64,000 nucleotides of DNA from Flavobacteriales bacterium (GCA_016721825.1 JADKHI010000002.1:310001-374000); one strand, 5' to 3'; shown: positions 26,687 to 35,707, numbered from the stretch's first letter. A program made the numbers and translations. Notes: a model not told the origin generated them from the sequence alone.

Positions 26687-27373
26687 TCATCTAGCGAGGG
26701 ACCGCTTCAAGCTCTCACGCACAAGGAGCGCAAGGTCTTTGGGGAACTTGCCATTCACGAGATGGCCCTGGTTCACCTCCAGTTCGATGCCTGCGTAGTG
26801 TGTGGGGTGCAGCTTGCGCAGGTAGGTAGGCAAGCCGTCCGCCTTGCCGAGATACGGTCGATTCATCCGAACCTCAACGGTCGGGTCGATGGCCAGCATC
26901 GTGTCGCGCCAACGTAGGGCCCATTGCTTCTCGATCCTTCGGGACGGGTCGTAGAGCAAGCCGATGTCGAGCGTACGCACTTCACTGTTCAAGACCGGGG
27001 TGAAGGAGTGCACAGCCACATGCATCACCGTTTCGCGCTTGGTCGCCCACTTCGCGACCTGCTCTTCGACAGCGGCGCGGTAGGGTAGGTAGTAGCGCCC
27101 TAGCAGCGTCTTCCGTTCCGTCAATGGCAATGGCTTCGTGTAGCGGGAGAAGAGGGCAGGATGATGAGGAGAGCGGTTCAATTCCACAAGCAGGCGGCTG
27201 GTGGTGCTGTGGAAGTGCGCGTCGGCATCCGCCTTCAGCCGTTCGAACAGGCCCAAGGCCCCGGGGTCCCAGCCGCGATGGCTGTGCAAGACCGCATCAG
27301 CATCCTTGAACAAGGGGCGGTAGATGGTCGGCACCTTGTTCCCGCCATGCTCACAGGTCAGCAACAACTTCAT
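26687..27373 (-). CDS. N-formylglutamate amidohydrolase-like protein
   Basis: A 228-residue enzyme of the N-formylglutamate amidohydrolase family (HutG-type), which cleaves an amide bond on a glutamate-like substrate. Family motifs: LLTCEHGGNKVP, H-S-H-R-G-W-D-P-G-A, VELNRSPHH and VAVHSFTPVLN. No histidine-utilisation genes are nearby. Instead the gene is the last of a four-gene cluster, and its ATG at 27373 overlaps the stop of the upstream GCS2-like gene by 4 nt. It probably hydrolyses an amide or ester in a product or intermediate made by the two ligases upstream. Start is fixed by the overlap; the nominal longer frame is out of family. Confidence 0.85.
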   Translation of the reverse strand: MKLLLTCEHGGNKVPTIYRPLFKDADAVLHSHRGWDPGALGLFERLKADADAHFHSTTSRLLVELNRSPHHPALFSRYTKPLPLTERKTLLGRYYLPYRAAVEEQVAKWATKRETVMHVAVHSFTPVLNSEVRTLDIGLLYDPSRRIEKQWALRWRDTMLAIDPTVEVRMNRPYLGKADGLPTYLRKLHPTHYAGIELEVNQGHLVNGKFPKDLALLVRESLKRSLAR

Positions 27374-28605
27374 TCGAAGGGGCGGTCGTCCTGTAGGCAG
27401 GTGGCCAGCTCCGTGTAGACCTCGATGATCCTCTCGCGAGAAGGTTCCTTGCCTGTGCGCGCGAGAATGCGGGAGGCCAGGCAGCCGTGTTGAAGGATGT
27501 GGCTGATGCCGCGCTGGGCGTTCTCGCTCAGCTCGCTGCGTAGCTCGTTGAACAGGTGTTCCCAGAGCTTGCCAGCCGTCATGCGGTCCTCCTTCAGCAC
27601 ACCGAACATGATCAGGAACTCCTTGTTGGAGATCACCGACTTGCCCGCATCCTTGATCACTTGCAGGAAGATGGGCAGCAGGTCGGTCTCGCTCCAGGCA
27701 CGCTGCAGGTAATTGCTCACCCAACGGCCCTTCACCATGGCGCGGCAGACGGCCACGATCAGCTCGGCGATGGCCAGGTCCATCGAGGGGCACTCCTGAA
27801 TGTCGATGACGCGGATCTCAATGGCGCCCCGGTCGAAGCGTGCGATGGCGCCGCGCGAGTTCGCGAAGTGGTGGTCCATCACATGTTCGGTGTCGAACGG
27901 CGCGAGCGCTTGCGCGATGGGGCTGAAGATGGCGCGGTAATAATCCTCCTGGCTGAACACGGCCTCGGGGATCAAGGATCCCATCAGCTCGGGCAGCTTC
28001 TCCTGGTGGTGCAAGTAGGCCTCCATGCGGCCGTCGAGGAAACCGGTGGTCTTGCCGTCAAGGAGGGGGGAGCTGGCGCTGAGCGCGGGGATGATGGGCA
28101 GCACCATGCGGATGGCTGCGTGCAGCTTGCCGAACTCCTCATCGTTGGCAAAGGGAAGGTTGAGGTGTGTGCTCTGCAGATTGCTCCAGCCATGGCCGCG
28201 GCAATCGAAGATGCGGTTGTACAAGGCGTATACCTCGTTGTAGTCGTGCGGCCAGATCACGGTCTCGGTGAAGGGATCCATGAAAGGGTGTGCGGCCGTG
28301 GGCAGCAGCATGCGCCCCCGCTTGGCCAACTGGGCGTTGATGGCCTTCACCTCACTGGCGAACTTCTTCTGGAAGGAGGGGATCTTGCGGGTGGGCTTGG
28401 CGGTCTTCAGTTCCACCACGTGGCTCACCAGCTCGTTGCTCCATTCCACATCCCCGCGTTCCACATCACCGGTGATCGCGCCGGTAACGTCCTTGAAAAG
28501 TTCATCCACCGTGGGGCTGACCTGCAGGGTCTCTCGGTCAACCACCATGTACTCCAGTTCGATGCCAGTGACCTCGAACAGCTTGAATTTCTTCGGGGCG
28601 CTCAT
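27370..28605 (-). CDS. GCS2-family glutamate-cysteine ligase-like enzyme
   Basis: A 411-residue enzyme of the GCS2/COG2170 carboxylate-amine ligase family, which joins a carboxylate (classically the gamma-carboxyl of Glu) to an amine using ATP. Visible landmarks: GIELEYMVVD near residue 15, DVEWSNELVSHVVELKT (about 50-70), the STHLNLPFAND segment, an FDRGAIEIRVIDIQECPS segment and EDYYRAIF. Its start overlaps the upstream ATP-grasp stop by 4 nt and its stop overlaps the amidohydrolase start. It is inferred to act in series with the ATP-grasp ligase on a peptide-like substrate. ATG 28605 is the overlap-defined start. Confidence 0.85.
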   Translation of the reverse strand: MSAPKKFKLFEVTGIELEYMVVDRETLQVSPTVDELFKDVTGAITGDVERGDVEWSNELVSHVVELKTAKPTRKIPSFQKKFASEVKAINAQLAKRGRMLLPTAAHPFMDPFTETVIWPHDYNEVYALYNRIFDCRGHGWSNLQSTHLNLPFANDEEFGKLHAAIRMVLPIIPALSASSPLLDGKTTGFLDGRMEAYLHHQEKLPELMGSLIPEAVFSQEDYYRAIFSPIAQALAPFDTEHVMDHHFANSRGAIARFDRGAIEIRVIDIQECPSMDLAIAELIVAVCRAMVKGRWVSNYLQRAWSETDLLPIFLQVIKDAGKSVISNKEFLIMFGVLKEDRMTAGKLWEHLFNELRSELSENAQRGISHILQHGCLASRILARTGKEPSRERIIEVYTELATCLQDDRPFE

Positions 28606-30101
28606 GCCTTGATGCTCGTTTTGCCCATGGTGGGCGTGATGCCGATGCGGCGCTCGATGGTGCGCTTCATCGATCCAATGATCTTTCGGTACAGTTCGTC
28701 GCCCAGGGCCACATCCTCCACGCCGTGGTCGATGTTCGGGCATTCGTTCACTTCGATCACATAGGGTTTGCCGGCCACCTCCTTGATGTCCACGCCGAAG
28801 AGACCCTGATCACCGACGATGGCTTTCACAGCATGCACGGCCGCATCGATGATCTCCTTCGCACACTCATGCACATGCATCGTGGCGAAGTCGCCGCTCT
28901 GGTGCTTCTTGGTGTCGCTGCCCCAGTTGTAGATCTGCCAGTGGCCACGCGCCATGAAGTACTTGCAGGCGTATAAAGGCTCACCGTCCAACACGCCGAT
29001 ACGCCAGTCGAAGTCGCTGGGCATGTATTCCTGTGCGATCACCAGATCGCTCTCATCGAGCAGCTCATCCAGCTTCAGCACCAGCTCTTCGGGGGTCTTG
29101 GCCTTGGTGACACCGCGGCTGAAGGTGCTGTCGGGCAGCTTCAGCACCACCGGCAATCCGAAGCGTTCGGCCACCTCATGTCGGTTCTCGCTGTGTACGA
29201 TCATGGTGCGGGGGCTGGGCACCGCGTTGGCCTCCATCACCTCGGCGAGGTAGACCTTATTGTTGCACTTCAGGATCGCGTCCGGTGCGTCCATCACGGC
29301 CAGCCCTTCCTTCTGGGCTTTGCGCGCGAAGCGGTAGGTGTGGTCGTTCACGTGCGTGTTCTCCCGGATCAGCAGGGCATCGTACTGGCCAAGCCGATCA
29401 ATGTCGTTCGGACCGATGATATCGACAGCGAAGCCCATCTGCTCGGCGGCCTGCCGGAACTTCACGATCGCGCGCTTGTTGCTCGGGGCTGCCTTGTCCT
29501 CGGGGTTCACCAAGATCGCCAGATCGTACTGGCTACGGTCCTCGCGGGCCTTGTCGTAGCGTTTCTTGGCGAAGTACTCCTTGGCGAAGTGCCGCACATG
29601 GGGGAGGTGGTCCTCGGGGATCTCGTTGTAGGGAATGGCCCGCATGCCGCGCAGCTCCCACTTCTCACCCTTCACAAAGCGGGCGCGAAGGAGCGGCGCT
29701 TGGAAAACCTTGTAGAGCTCGTGCGCCAGACGGTCGTACTTGCGGTTCACGTTGCGCCCGAAGTAGATGCTGAAGATGAACTCGTCCTTGACCTTCTCGC
29801 TGAGGCTTTGTTGGATCACTTCGTCAAGGTCGCGTGACAGCACCTTCACCAAGCTCGGGTTCTTCAGATCGAGGATGGTCTTGGCATCGGGGATCACCTT
29901 CTGCCCACGCGCTTCGGCCAGGAGGCTCACATAGTAACCGCGGCTCTGGTAACTATAGCTGCGCGCGAGGTTGAAGATGCGCACGTTGGAGATCGCAGCG
30001 TATACGGGATCGGTCAAGTAGTCCTTGCTGGACACCACTTCCACCCCCTTCACGCCCAGGTTGAAGGTGCTCGGGTCTCGGACCACGATGATCTTTCTCA
30101 T
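28602..30101 (-). CDS. RLAN-domain RimK-type ATP-grasp ligase
   Basis: A 499-residue two-part protein. Residues 1 to about 150 match the RLAN domain (RimK-like ATP-grasp N-terminal), recognisable by DPVYAAISNVRIFNLARSYS and the YYVSLLAEAR segment. Residues 195-490 form an ATP-grasp ligase: KLPDSTFSRGVTKAK, an I-A-Q-E-Y-M-P strand, and the metal/ATP site GVDIKEVAGKPYVIEVNE. RimK-type enzymes ligate amino acids (often Glu) to protein or peptide carboxyls. It overlaps its neighbours by 4 nt on both sides. Substrate is unknown; the pathway is likely peptide tagging or small-peptide synthesis. Confidence 0.9.
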   Translation of the reverse strand: MRKIIVVRDPSTFNLGVKGVEVVSSKDYLTDPVYAAISNVRIFNLARSYSYQSRGYYVSLLAEARGQKVIPDAKTILDLKNPSLVKVLSRDLDEVIQQSLSEKVKDEFIFSIYFGRNVNRKYDRLAHELYKVFQAPLLRARFVKGEKWELRGMRAIPYNEIPEDHLPHVRHFAKEYFAKKRYDKAREDRSQYDLAILVNPEDKAAPSNKRAIVKFRQAAEQMGFAVDIIGPNDIDRLGQYDALLIRENTHVNDHTYRFARKAQKEGLAVMDAPDAILKCNNKVYLAEVMEANAVPSPRTMIVHSENRHEVAERFGLPVVLKLPDSTFSRGVTKAKTPEELVLKLDELLDESDLVIAQEYMPSDFDWRIGVLDGEPLYACKYFMARGHWQIYNWGSDTKKHQSGDFATMHVHECAKEIIDAAVHAVKAIVGDQGLFGVDIKEVAGKPYVIEVNECPNIDHGVEDVALGDELYRKIIGSMKRTIERRIGITPTMGKTSIKA

Positions 30102-30805
30102 GCAGGGAGCGGCTTCTTGGAAAGGATGAGCAGGTTGGCGTCGTAGGTCACGATGCCCAGCAGAATGGAGTTGATCAAGCGGCCCACTGGCACTTGGTAG
30201 TAGCGATCGTCGCCCAGGGGATTGTCCTGATAGGGGTCGGCAACAAGCACCTTCTTGCCTTCCATACCGCAGAGCACAACGAAGTGGCCCATGGGCTTGC
30301 CGCGCAGGTCGTCGAACACGCTCTGTCCATTGCTACCAGAGTATTCGCGCTTGCTCTTGTACAGGTAGGTGGCGCTGAGTCCGGTGAGGACCGGCAGGTC
30401 GTGATCGAAGTAGCGCTGAAGCAACGAAGGCCGCGGGTCGTCGAAGCGGACCTCGCCGCCCATCTTAAGGAACCGGGCATAGGCCAGGCAAGCGGAGTGC
30501 AGCTTCTTTCCTTCCTTGAAGCGGGTCTGCGCAACGAGCTTCTTACGGAGCATCTCGCTCGAAAGGCCTTCCCAACTGGGATCGAACACGCGCAGGTTGT
30601 AACTGTGGATGCGGGCGTGGAAGCCATGCTTCAAGGCATGAAGACCGAGGAACACGGCCAGCGTGCCGCCATCTTCCAAATGGTGCACCTCACCGATCAC
30701 CTCGTCGAGACCGACGTCGAGTCCGAAGTACTGGTATACCGCGTGCAGCGCGGTGGGGCCGCAGGTACTGTCGTCCGGTTGGGCGAGGATCCGAATAGCG
30801 CGCAT
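30098..30805 (-). CDS. C39-like cysteine peptidase
   Basis: A 235-residue papain-fold peptidase of the C39-like type. The catalytic Cys is in ILAQPDDSTCGPTALHAVYQ (about residue 15), the His in GKPMGHFVVLCGME and the Asp in VLVADPYQD; this Cys-His-Asp order is as in bacteriocin-leader peptidases, but no transporter domain or signal peptide is present. It leads a four-gene coupled cluster and is inferred to mature or release a peptide product, or to remove the modification made by the ATP-grasp ligase. A CACCTTTG box lies 10 nt upstream of ATG 30805. Confidence 0.85.
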   Translation of the reverse strand: MRAIRILAQPDDSTCGPTALHAVYQYFGLDVGLDEVIGEVHHLEDGGTLAVFLGLHALKHGFHARIHSYNLRVFDPSWEGLSSEMLRKKLVAQTRFKEGKKLHSACLAYARFLKMGGEVRFDDPRPSLLQRYFDHDLPVLTGLSATYLYKSKREYSGSNGQSVFDDLRGKPMGHFVVLCGMEGKKVLVADPYQDNPLGDDRYYQVPVGRLINSILLGIVTYDANLLILSKKPLPA

Positions 30806-30815
30806 GACCAAGGCT

Positions 30816-30823
30816 CAAAGGTG
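30816..30823 (-). promoter_or_regulatory. -7-like box CACCTTTG before the four-gene cluster
   Basis: Ends 10 nt before the C39-like peptidase start. It is the only candidate promoter in the 89-nt gap between the DUF4340 gene and the cluster, which suggests one transcript for all four genes. Confidence 0.45.
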
Positions 30824-30894
30824 GCACGGTGACAGGGGCTGGGAACGTTCGTCCAGCGCGCGGCATCCACGGATCGATGTGGACAGCGGAACCT

Positions 30895-31860
30895 TCAGAT
30901 ACCCGGGTTCAGCGGGCTGGTGGGGGTGGCGCCAGGAAGCCAATTGCCGCGCGGGCGGAAAAGGCGGGGTAGCTCCCGTTCGGCATCGAACCACAGCAGG
31001 TTGTCCGGGTTCAGGCTGCTGCGAAGGAGGAAACGGGCATCCCGGGTCGCGAAGATGGAGACCACGATCGGCGCAGGACGGGTAACGTCCGTTATGGTCA
31101 GCGTGGCCACTTCAGGCAGGCTGTCCAAGCTGGCACCTTTGGCTGCGGAATGGGCTTCGCTACGCGCCAGGCTGCGCAGGTAATCGGCCACACGAGCTGT
31201 ATCGGAAAGGACGCTGTCGAGCATCCAGATACCATTGGAGCGCTGAAGCACGTAGTCGTTCCCCGGGAAGCGATAGTGCAGGTAGCTCCAGTTCTTCGGA
31301 TCGCCGATGACCACAGTGCGCGGGCGCCAATCCTCCACCTTCATTTCGGTGACCATGCTGAGCTTTCCATCCACGGCGAAGACCTCGCGCTCACCCGGCA
31401 CGTTCACGTGCGACCACGGGCCTTTCGGGCTGAAGGTGCTTTTGCCGATCAATAGCTCCTGCTTGGAACCGTCATTCAGCTCAATGATCATGCGGTCGGC
31501 CAGCGTGTCGTTCAGGTCGTAGCGGTCTTTCACCAGGTCCATGGTGCCGACCTGCCGCTTCACACGCATGTCAGCGAGCGGTGCCAGCACGTCCAGCACG
31601 TACTTGTTGTCCACGCGTAACGTATCTGCCTTGGAGTAGAGGCGCCACAGCCCACCCTCGCGCACCACGCGTACATCCGGCCGCAATGTGCCTCCGGGTT
31701 CGATCACGATCGCTTTCACCTCAGCCGTATCCAAGGTCAGCACCACCTCGCGGTACGTACGGTCCTTGGACCGCATGCCGTAGCGGTCCCCGATGAACCA
31801 GAGCAGGGCCAGTGCGACCACCACGATCACCAAGGCCTTGGTACGCGCGTTACTGGACAT
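30895..31860 (-). CDS. DUF4340 protein linked to Gld-type ABC system (set A)
   Basis: A 321-residue membrane-anchored protein: one N-terminal transmembrane helix (LVIVVVALALLWFIG), then a periplasmic beta-rich domain (DUF4340, with repeats such as VFAVDGKLSMVTEMKVEDWRPR). DUF4340 proteins are regularly encoded behind GldG-like proteins, and the start at 31860 overlaps the gldG-like gene by 11 nt. It is therefore a probable accessory of the ABC complex encoded upstream. It is 321 residues against 337 for the paralogue at 44107-45120. The exact role is unknown. Confidence 0.8.
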   Translation of the reverse strand: MSSNARTKALVIVVVALALLWFIGDRYGMRSKDRTYREVVLTLDTAEVKAIVIEPGGTLRPDVRVVREGGLWRLYSKADTLRVDNKYVLDVLAPLADMRVKRQVGTMDLVKDRYDLNDTLADRMIIELNDGSKQELLIGKSTFSPKGPWSHVNVPGEREVFAVDGKLSMVTEMKVEDWRPRTVVIGDPKNWSYLHYRFPGNDYVLQRSNGIWMLDSVLSDTARVADYLRSLARSEAHSAAKGASLDSLPEVATLTITDVTRPAPIVVSIFATRDARFLLRSSLNPDNLLWFDAERELPRLFRPRGNWLPGATPTSPLNPGI

Positions 31861-33376
31861 GGCCTGGGTGCATTCGTTGATCGCGTTGCTTCTTTCTCCA
31901 ACGCAGCCGGAAGGCTCCATAACCCAGCACCAGCACCACCGGAAGCAGAAGCATCGACCACTTGATCAGGGCACGTTCGCCATCCGACACTTCGTCGAGC
32001 GGCCTGTATCCGATGCCTTTGTTGCGCAGTTCGATGAGCCCTGTGCGGTCCGTGGTCCAATCCACCGCGTTCACCAGCAGGTTCACATTGTCCGGCTCGA
32101 TCTGCATGGGCTGTTGTCCATTGCCGTTCAGCACGAAGCCGCCGTTGCCGACCACCACCATCCGCGAAGGGTGCCCGTTGGTCAGTTGACCTTCCAGCGC
32201 GGCGCCGACCGTCTGCGGGCCGAGCAGGAAGTCCATGTCGTTCCACTGCTTCTGGATGTCGATGACCTGTGGGGCAGGCAGTGAATTGCTTCGCTTGCTG
32301 GTGAACAACAGTGGTGTCCACTTCACACGGCTGCTATCACCGGTGAAGGACAGTGGTGAGGTGAACTGGAACACCACCGCATCAAGGCCGCTGGAAACCG
32401 GATGTGGGCTGTAGCCGGAAATGATCGGGAAGTAGGGGAACATCACCGGTACCGGCATGGTGAACTGGCCTCGCTGTTGCAGCACCTGTACCTGTCCGCA
32501 GTTCGCGTCGATCAACACCCGCGGCTCCAAGCCTACGCCTCGTTGGGCAAGCCAATCGGCAAGATCGGGGCGGCGCAAGCTGATCATGTTCGATGTGTTC
32601 ACATCCGTGCTCAGGTTGGAAGAGGCCACCACGAGACCCCGTCCCTTGGCCATGAAGGCTTCGAGCTGTTTCAGTTGGAGCGCCGGAATGGAGTCCTTCG
32701 GATCGATCCAGATCAAGGCGCTGAATCGGTCGTGGATGGGGAAGCTGTCGTAGATGGCCATGGGTTCCACGGCATACAGGACGCTCAGTGCTTGTTCCAG
32801 TTGGGGCATGTTGCCCATGGCAGGTTCGCCGTGCCCCTGGATCAACCCGATGGCGGGCTTGTCCACAATACTCACGCGCTTCATGGCCGAACTCAGCTCC
32901 CACTCCAACGAACTGCCCGGCTGAAGCACAGGGATGATGGCCGTCTGCTCGCCCATCTGTACCACCGCGCCCATATACACTTTGAGCTGTTCGGCCTTGT
33001 CCTTTTCGCGCGTGTTCACGAGCACCCACCGCACCCCGCTCTCTGTCGCCTGTTTCTCCAAGCTGTCGGCGGTGTTCGGATCCACGAAGGCGAAGACAAC
33101 GTTGCCTTTGCTGCGCTCGGCGTATTCCACCAACAGGTCCTTCAGGTCCTGCCGCACCATGGCCAGGTCGGGGGGAAGGTCTTCGGTGAAGTAGGCCGTC
33201 ACCGTCACCGCCTCGGGCAGTGAATCCAGCATCTCGATGGTGGCTGCGCTAAGGGTGTAGCGTCCGTCGCCGGTGAGGTCCTTACGCACATGGTAGCGAT
33301 GCCCGAGCAGGTTCACCAGCACGAGCGCCAGCAGCACAAGCACCACGTTGCGGAGGGAGCGGGCGCGCAGGCTCAT
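31850..33376 (-). CDS. GldG-like ABC system auxiliary protein (set A)
   Basis: A 508-residue protein with an N-terminal helix (VVLVLLALVLVNLLGHRY), a long periplasmic region with the GldG landmarks (VTAYFTEDLPPDLAMVRQDL, AIGLIQGHGEP, and a Trp-rich V-D-W-T-T-D-R stretch near 455) and a C-terminal helix (MLLLPVVLVLGYGAF). GldG is the membrane-bound periplasmic partner of GldA-GldF. Its ATG overlaps the permease stop by 4 nt. It is 72 residues shorter than the set B GldG and lacks no obvious segment, but the set is not necessarily for gliding. Confidence 0.85.
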   Translation of the reverse strand: MSLRARSLRNVVLVLLALVLVNLLGHRYHVRKDLTGDGRYTLSAATIEMLDSLPEAVTVTAYFTEDLPPDLAMVRQDLKDLLVEYAERSKGNVVFAFVDPNTADSLEKQATESGVRWVLVNTREKDKAEQLKVYMGAVVQMGEQTAIIPVLQPGSSLEWELSSAMKRVSIVDKPAIGLIQGHGEPAMGNMPQLEQALSVLYAVEPMAIYDSFPIHDRFSALIWIDPKDSIPALQLKQLEAFMAKGRGLVVASSNLSTDVNTSNMISLRRPDLADWLAQRGVGLEPRVLIDANCGQVQVLQQRGQFTMPVPVMFPYFPIISGYSPHPVSSGLDAVVFQFTSPLSFTGDSSRVKWTPLLFTSKRSNSLPAPQVIDIQKQWNDMDFLLGPQTVGAALEGQLTNGHPSRMVVVGNGGFVLNGNGQQPMQIEPDNVNLLVNAVDWTTDRTGLIELRNKGIGYRPLDEVSDGERALIKWSMLLLPVVLVLGYGAFRLRWRKKQRDQRMHPGHVQ

Positions 33377-34110
33377 GACCGATCGAACATGCGTTTGGCC
33401 AGGTTGCGTTCCGCCAGCACCAGCGCGAACACGATCACGCTGGCGAAGTACACGAGGTCGCGGCTGTCCACAACACCCCGGCTCATGCTATCGAAATGCT
33501 CCGCAGTGCTCAGGAACTGGAAGAAAACGCCGAGCGGCCCAGTGAAGTTGGAGCTGAGCACCATGGCCAGCACATGGAACACCACGATGACGAGCATGCC
33601 CACGAGAAAGGCCTCGATCTGGTTGCGGGAAAGGCTGCTCGCATAGATGCCAATGGCCACGTAACCAGCGCTCATGCACAGGAGTCCGAAGTATCCGCAC
33701 CACACAGCACCGTGGTCCATGGAGCCCATGCTCGCGATGGCGAAGTAGTAGGGTAGGGTGAAGGCCAGTGCAAATACGATCAATAGCAGGCAGGCCAGGA
33801 ATTTTCCACCCACGACCTGCCCGTCGGAAACATCTTTGGTCAACAACAGGTCGAGCGTTCCGGATCGACGCTCTTCCGCCAGCGTTCGCATGGTGAGCGC
33901 CGGGATGAAGAGGAAGAGGGTCCAATAGGCGGTCTGGAAGAAGGCGGAAAGGTCGGCCTGTTTTCGCATGAACACGTCCGGGTACCAGGCGCCGTACCAC
34001 CAGGTGAAAAAGCCCCAGCTGCCCAGGAGGACCACCAGCAGGATGTAGGCCATGGGACCATCGAAGAAGGAGGCCAGTTCGCGCCGGGCGATGATCCAGG
34101 TCTTCCGCAT
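33373..34110 (-). CDS. GldF-like ABC permease (set A)
   Basis: A 245-residue integral membrane permease with six hydrophobic segments. It opens with IARRELASFFDGPMAYILLVVLL, and has the ABC-2 type pattern TMRTLAEERRSGTLDLLLT in the cytosolic loop, as GldF does. The downstream order permease, GldG-like, DUF4340 and the 4-nt overlaps with neighbours indicate one multi-protein complex. It is paralogous to the GldF at 46862-47587. The set also includes its own ATPase, which set B lacks. Confidence 0.88.
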   Translation of the reverse strand: MRKTWIIARRELASFFDGPMAYILLVVLLGSWGFFTWWYGAWYPDVFMRKQADLSAFFQTAYWTLFLFIPALTMRTLAEERRSGTLDLLLTKDVSDGQVVGGKFLACLLLIVFALAFTLPYYFAIASMGSMDHGAVWCGYFGLLCMSAGYVAIGIYASSLSRNQIEAFLVGMLVIVVFHVLAMVLSSNFTGPLGVFFQFLSTAEHFDSMSRGVVDSRDLVYFASVIVFALVLAERNLAKRMFDRS

Positions 34111-34111
34111 C

Positions 34112-35035
34112 TCAGTCCAGGGTCAGTTCGCGGAACACATCCTCCAGTCGCGTTTCCACCTGGTGCAGGCCGGTAAGGATCCAGCGGCGCTGCACGCAGA
34201 GCTGGAAGATGGTGCGCTCCAGTTGCATACCCGGGGCCACACGCAGCAGATAGCCGTTGGCACCATCGGCAGTGACCTCTTCGACCTGTTCGATCGATCG
34301 GAACGCATCGAGCACTTCCTGCTGAACAGCTTCTTCGATCCGGACATTCAGCATCGCACGTCCTTGGGCCTTGCCACGCAGCTCCGCAGGACCTCCATCG
34401 GCCACGATACGGCCCTTGTCGATGATGAGGATCCGGTCACAGGTGGCCTCGACCTCAGGAAGGATGTGCGTGCTGAAGATCACCGTCTTGGCTTGTCCAA
34501 GCTCTTTGATCAGCTCACGGATCTCCACGATCTGGTTGGGGTCGAGACCGGTGGTAGGCTCGTCGAGGATGAGGACGTCCGGGTCGTGCACCATGGCCTG
34601 CGCCAGCCCTACGCGTTGCCGGTAGCCTTTGCTGAGCTCGCCAACGCGCTTGTGTTTCTCCCGGTCAAGGCAACAGGCTTCCACCATGGTGCGCAGGCGC
34701 TCATCGATGCGGTCGGCGGGCACGGCCTGTAGCTTGGCAGCGAACCGCAGCAGGTCCAGCACCGGCATGTCCTCGTAGAGCGGATTGCTTTCGGGCAGGT
34801 AGCCGATCATGCGGCGTACCACTTCGGGTTCCGTGGCGACATCATGTCCCCCGACGGTGATCTTACCTGCGTTCGGCGCAGTGAGCCCACAGATGAGCTT
34901 CATGGTGGTGGACTTGCCCGCACCGTTGGGCCCGAGAAAGCCGAGCACTTCGCCCGCGCGCACCGTGAAGCTGATCCCGTCAACGGCCTTCTGTGGGCCG
35001 TAGCGCTTGGTCAGGTCTTCGATGCGGATGTCCAT
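34112..35035 (-). CDS. GldA-like ABC transporter ATPase (set A)
   Basis: A 307-residue ATP-binding subunit. Walker A GPNGAGKSTT (about 35-45), Q-loop equivalent GYLPESNPLYEDMPV, signature LSKGYRQRVGLAQAM, Walker B VLILDEPTTGLDP and H-loop STHILPEV are all present; the extra C-terminal 80 residues match the GldA-type extension. It starts the set A operon (ATPase, permease, GldG-like, DUF4340), with a TATCTTCG box 9 nt upstream. It may serve set A alone or also energise the ATPase-less set B GldF/GldG, which needs experimental proof. Confidence 0.9.
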   Translation of the reverse strand: MDIRIEDLTKRYGPQKAVDGISFTVRAGEVLGFLGPNGAGKSTTMKLICGLTAPNAGKITVGGHDVATEPEVVRRMIGYLPESNPLYEDMPVLDLLRFAAKLQAVPADRIDERLRTMVEACCLDREKHKRVGELSKGYRQRVGLAQAMVHDPDVLILDEPTTGLDPNQIVEIRELIKELGQAKTVIFSTHILPEVEATCDRILIIDKGRIVADGGPAELRGKAQGRAMLNVRIEEAVQQEVLDAFRSIEQVEEVTADGANGYLLRVAPGMQLERTIFQLCVQRRWILTGLHQVETRLEDVFRELTLD

Positions 35036-35044
35036 GGGCGTCGC

Positions 35045-35052
35045 CGAAGATA
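35045..35052 (-). promoter_or_regulatory. -7 box TATCTTCG
   Basis: Reverse-strand box 9 nt before the ATG of the ATPase gene. It is consistent with one transcript for the four-gene ABC set. Confidence 0.55.
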
Positions 35053-35095
35053 CCGGAGCGTTTGAACGCGGGACCGGTGGGCGCGTGAAGAACTG

Positions 35096-35707
35096 TTAAG
35101 ACCCGACACGATGTGCGTCCTCCTTGCCCTTGCCTTCGCGGATCATCTCCAAGGCCTGGGCGATACGCCGTTTCCGGGTCTCGTCCTGCTTGGCATCGGT
35201 CACCCACTCGATGTATTCCTTCTTGCAGCTGTAGGTGAAACCCTCCCAGTTGGCCCAGGCAGTAGGGTCCTTGTGCAGCACGTTGCCTAGGTCATCCGGC
35301 AGCACCAGAGCCTTGCGCGCTGGCTTGGCATCCGTAAGCTTCGTGCCTTTCTCGTTCAAGGCAACGGCCTGTTTCACCAGGTCCACGAAGGCCGCTTCGT
35401 TGATGGCATCCCCTTCGACCAGCTTGTAGGAGCGCATGCCTTTTTCCTCTCCCTTCGCCAGCTTCTCAAAGAGCGACTTGGGGTCTTTGATCAATGAGCC
35501 CTTGTGGAACCAGACGGCAACGTGCTCTTTGAAGCCTTGAAGGCCGATCATGATCCCGTTGTGGTCGAAATGCGGACTGTTCCATTTCCAGGTCTCTTCC
35601 ACCTCCGCGTCCGTGGAGTGGATCAGCTGGCGACAGCGAACGAGCAGCTTGCGCTGCCATTCAGGGAGTTCGGAGATGTAACTGTTGATCTGTTCCTGGG
35701 GGAGCAT
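35096..35707 (-). CDS. YdeI/OmpD-associated family protein (DUF1801 plus OmdA-like tail)
   Basis: A 203-residue cytosolic protein. Residues 1-110 hold a DUF1801-type module (WQRKLLVRCRQLIHSTDAEV, WKWNSPHFDHNGIMIGL), while the C-terminal 70 residues (ARKALVLPDDLGNVLHKDP, SCKKEYIEWVTDAKQDETRKRR) match the OmdA/YdeI bacteriocin-protection-like tail. These proteins are common in Bacteroidota and uncharacterised in most species. It is co-directional with the ABC set, 60 nt upstream, but the ABC set has its own promoter-like box. Confidence 0.83.
   Translation of the reverse strand: MLPQEQINSYISELPEWQRKLLVRCRQLIHSTDAEVEETWKWNSPHFDHNGIMIGLQGFKEHVAVWFHKGSLIKDPKSLFEKLAKGEEKGMRSYKLVEGDAINEAAFVDLVKQAVALNEKGTKLTDAKPARKALVLPDDLGNVLHKDPTAWANWEGFTYSCKKEYIEWVTDAKQDETRKRRIAQALEMIREGKGKEDAHRVGS

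Noticed and set aside
30098..30805. Bacteriocin maturation/export system
   Set aside because: The C39-like domain is stand-alone; no ABC/peptidase fusion, precursor peptide with GG leader, or exporter is adjacent.
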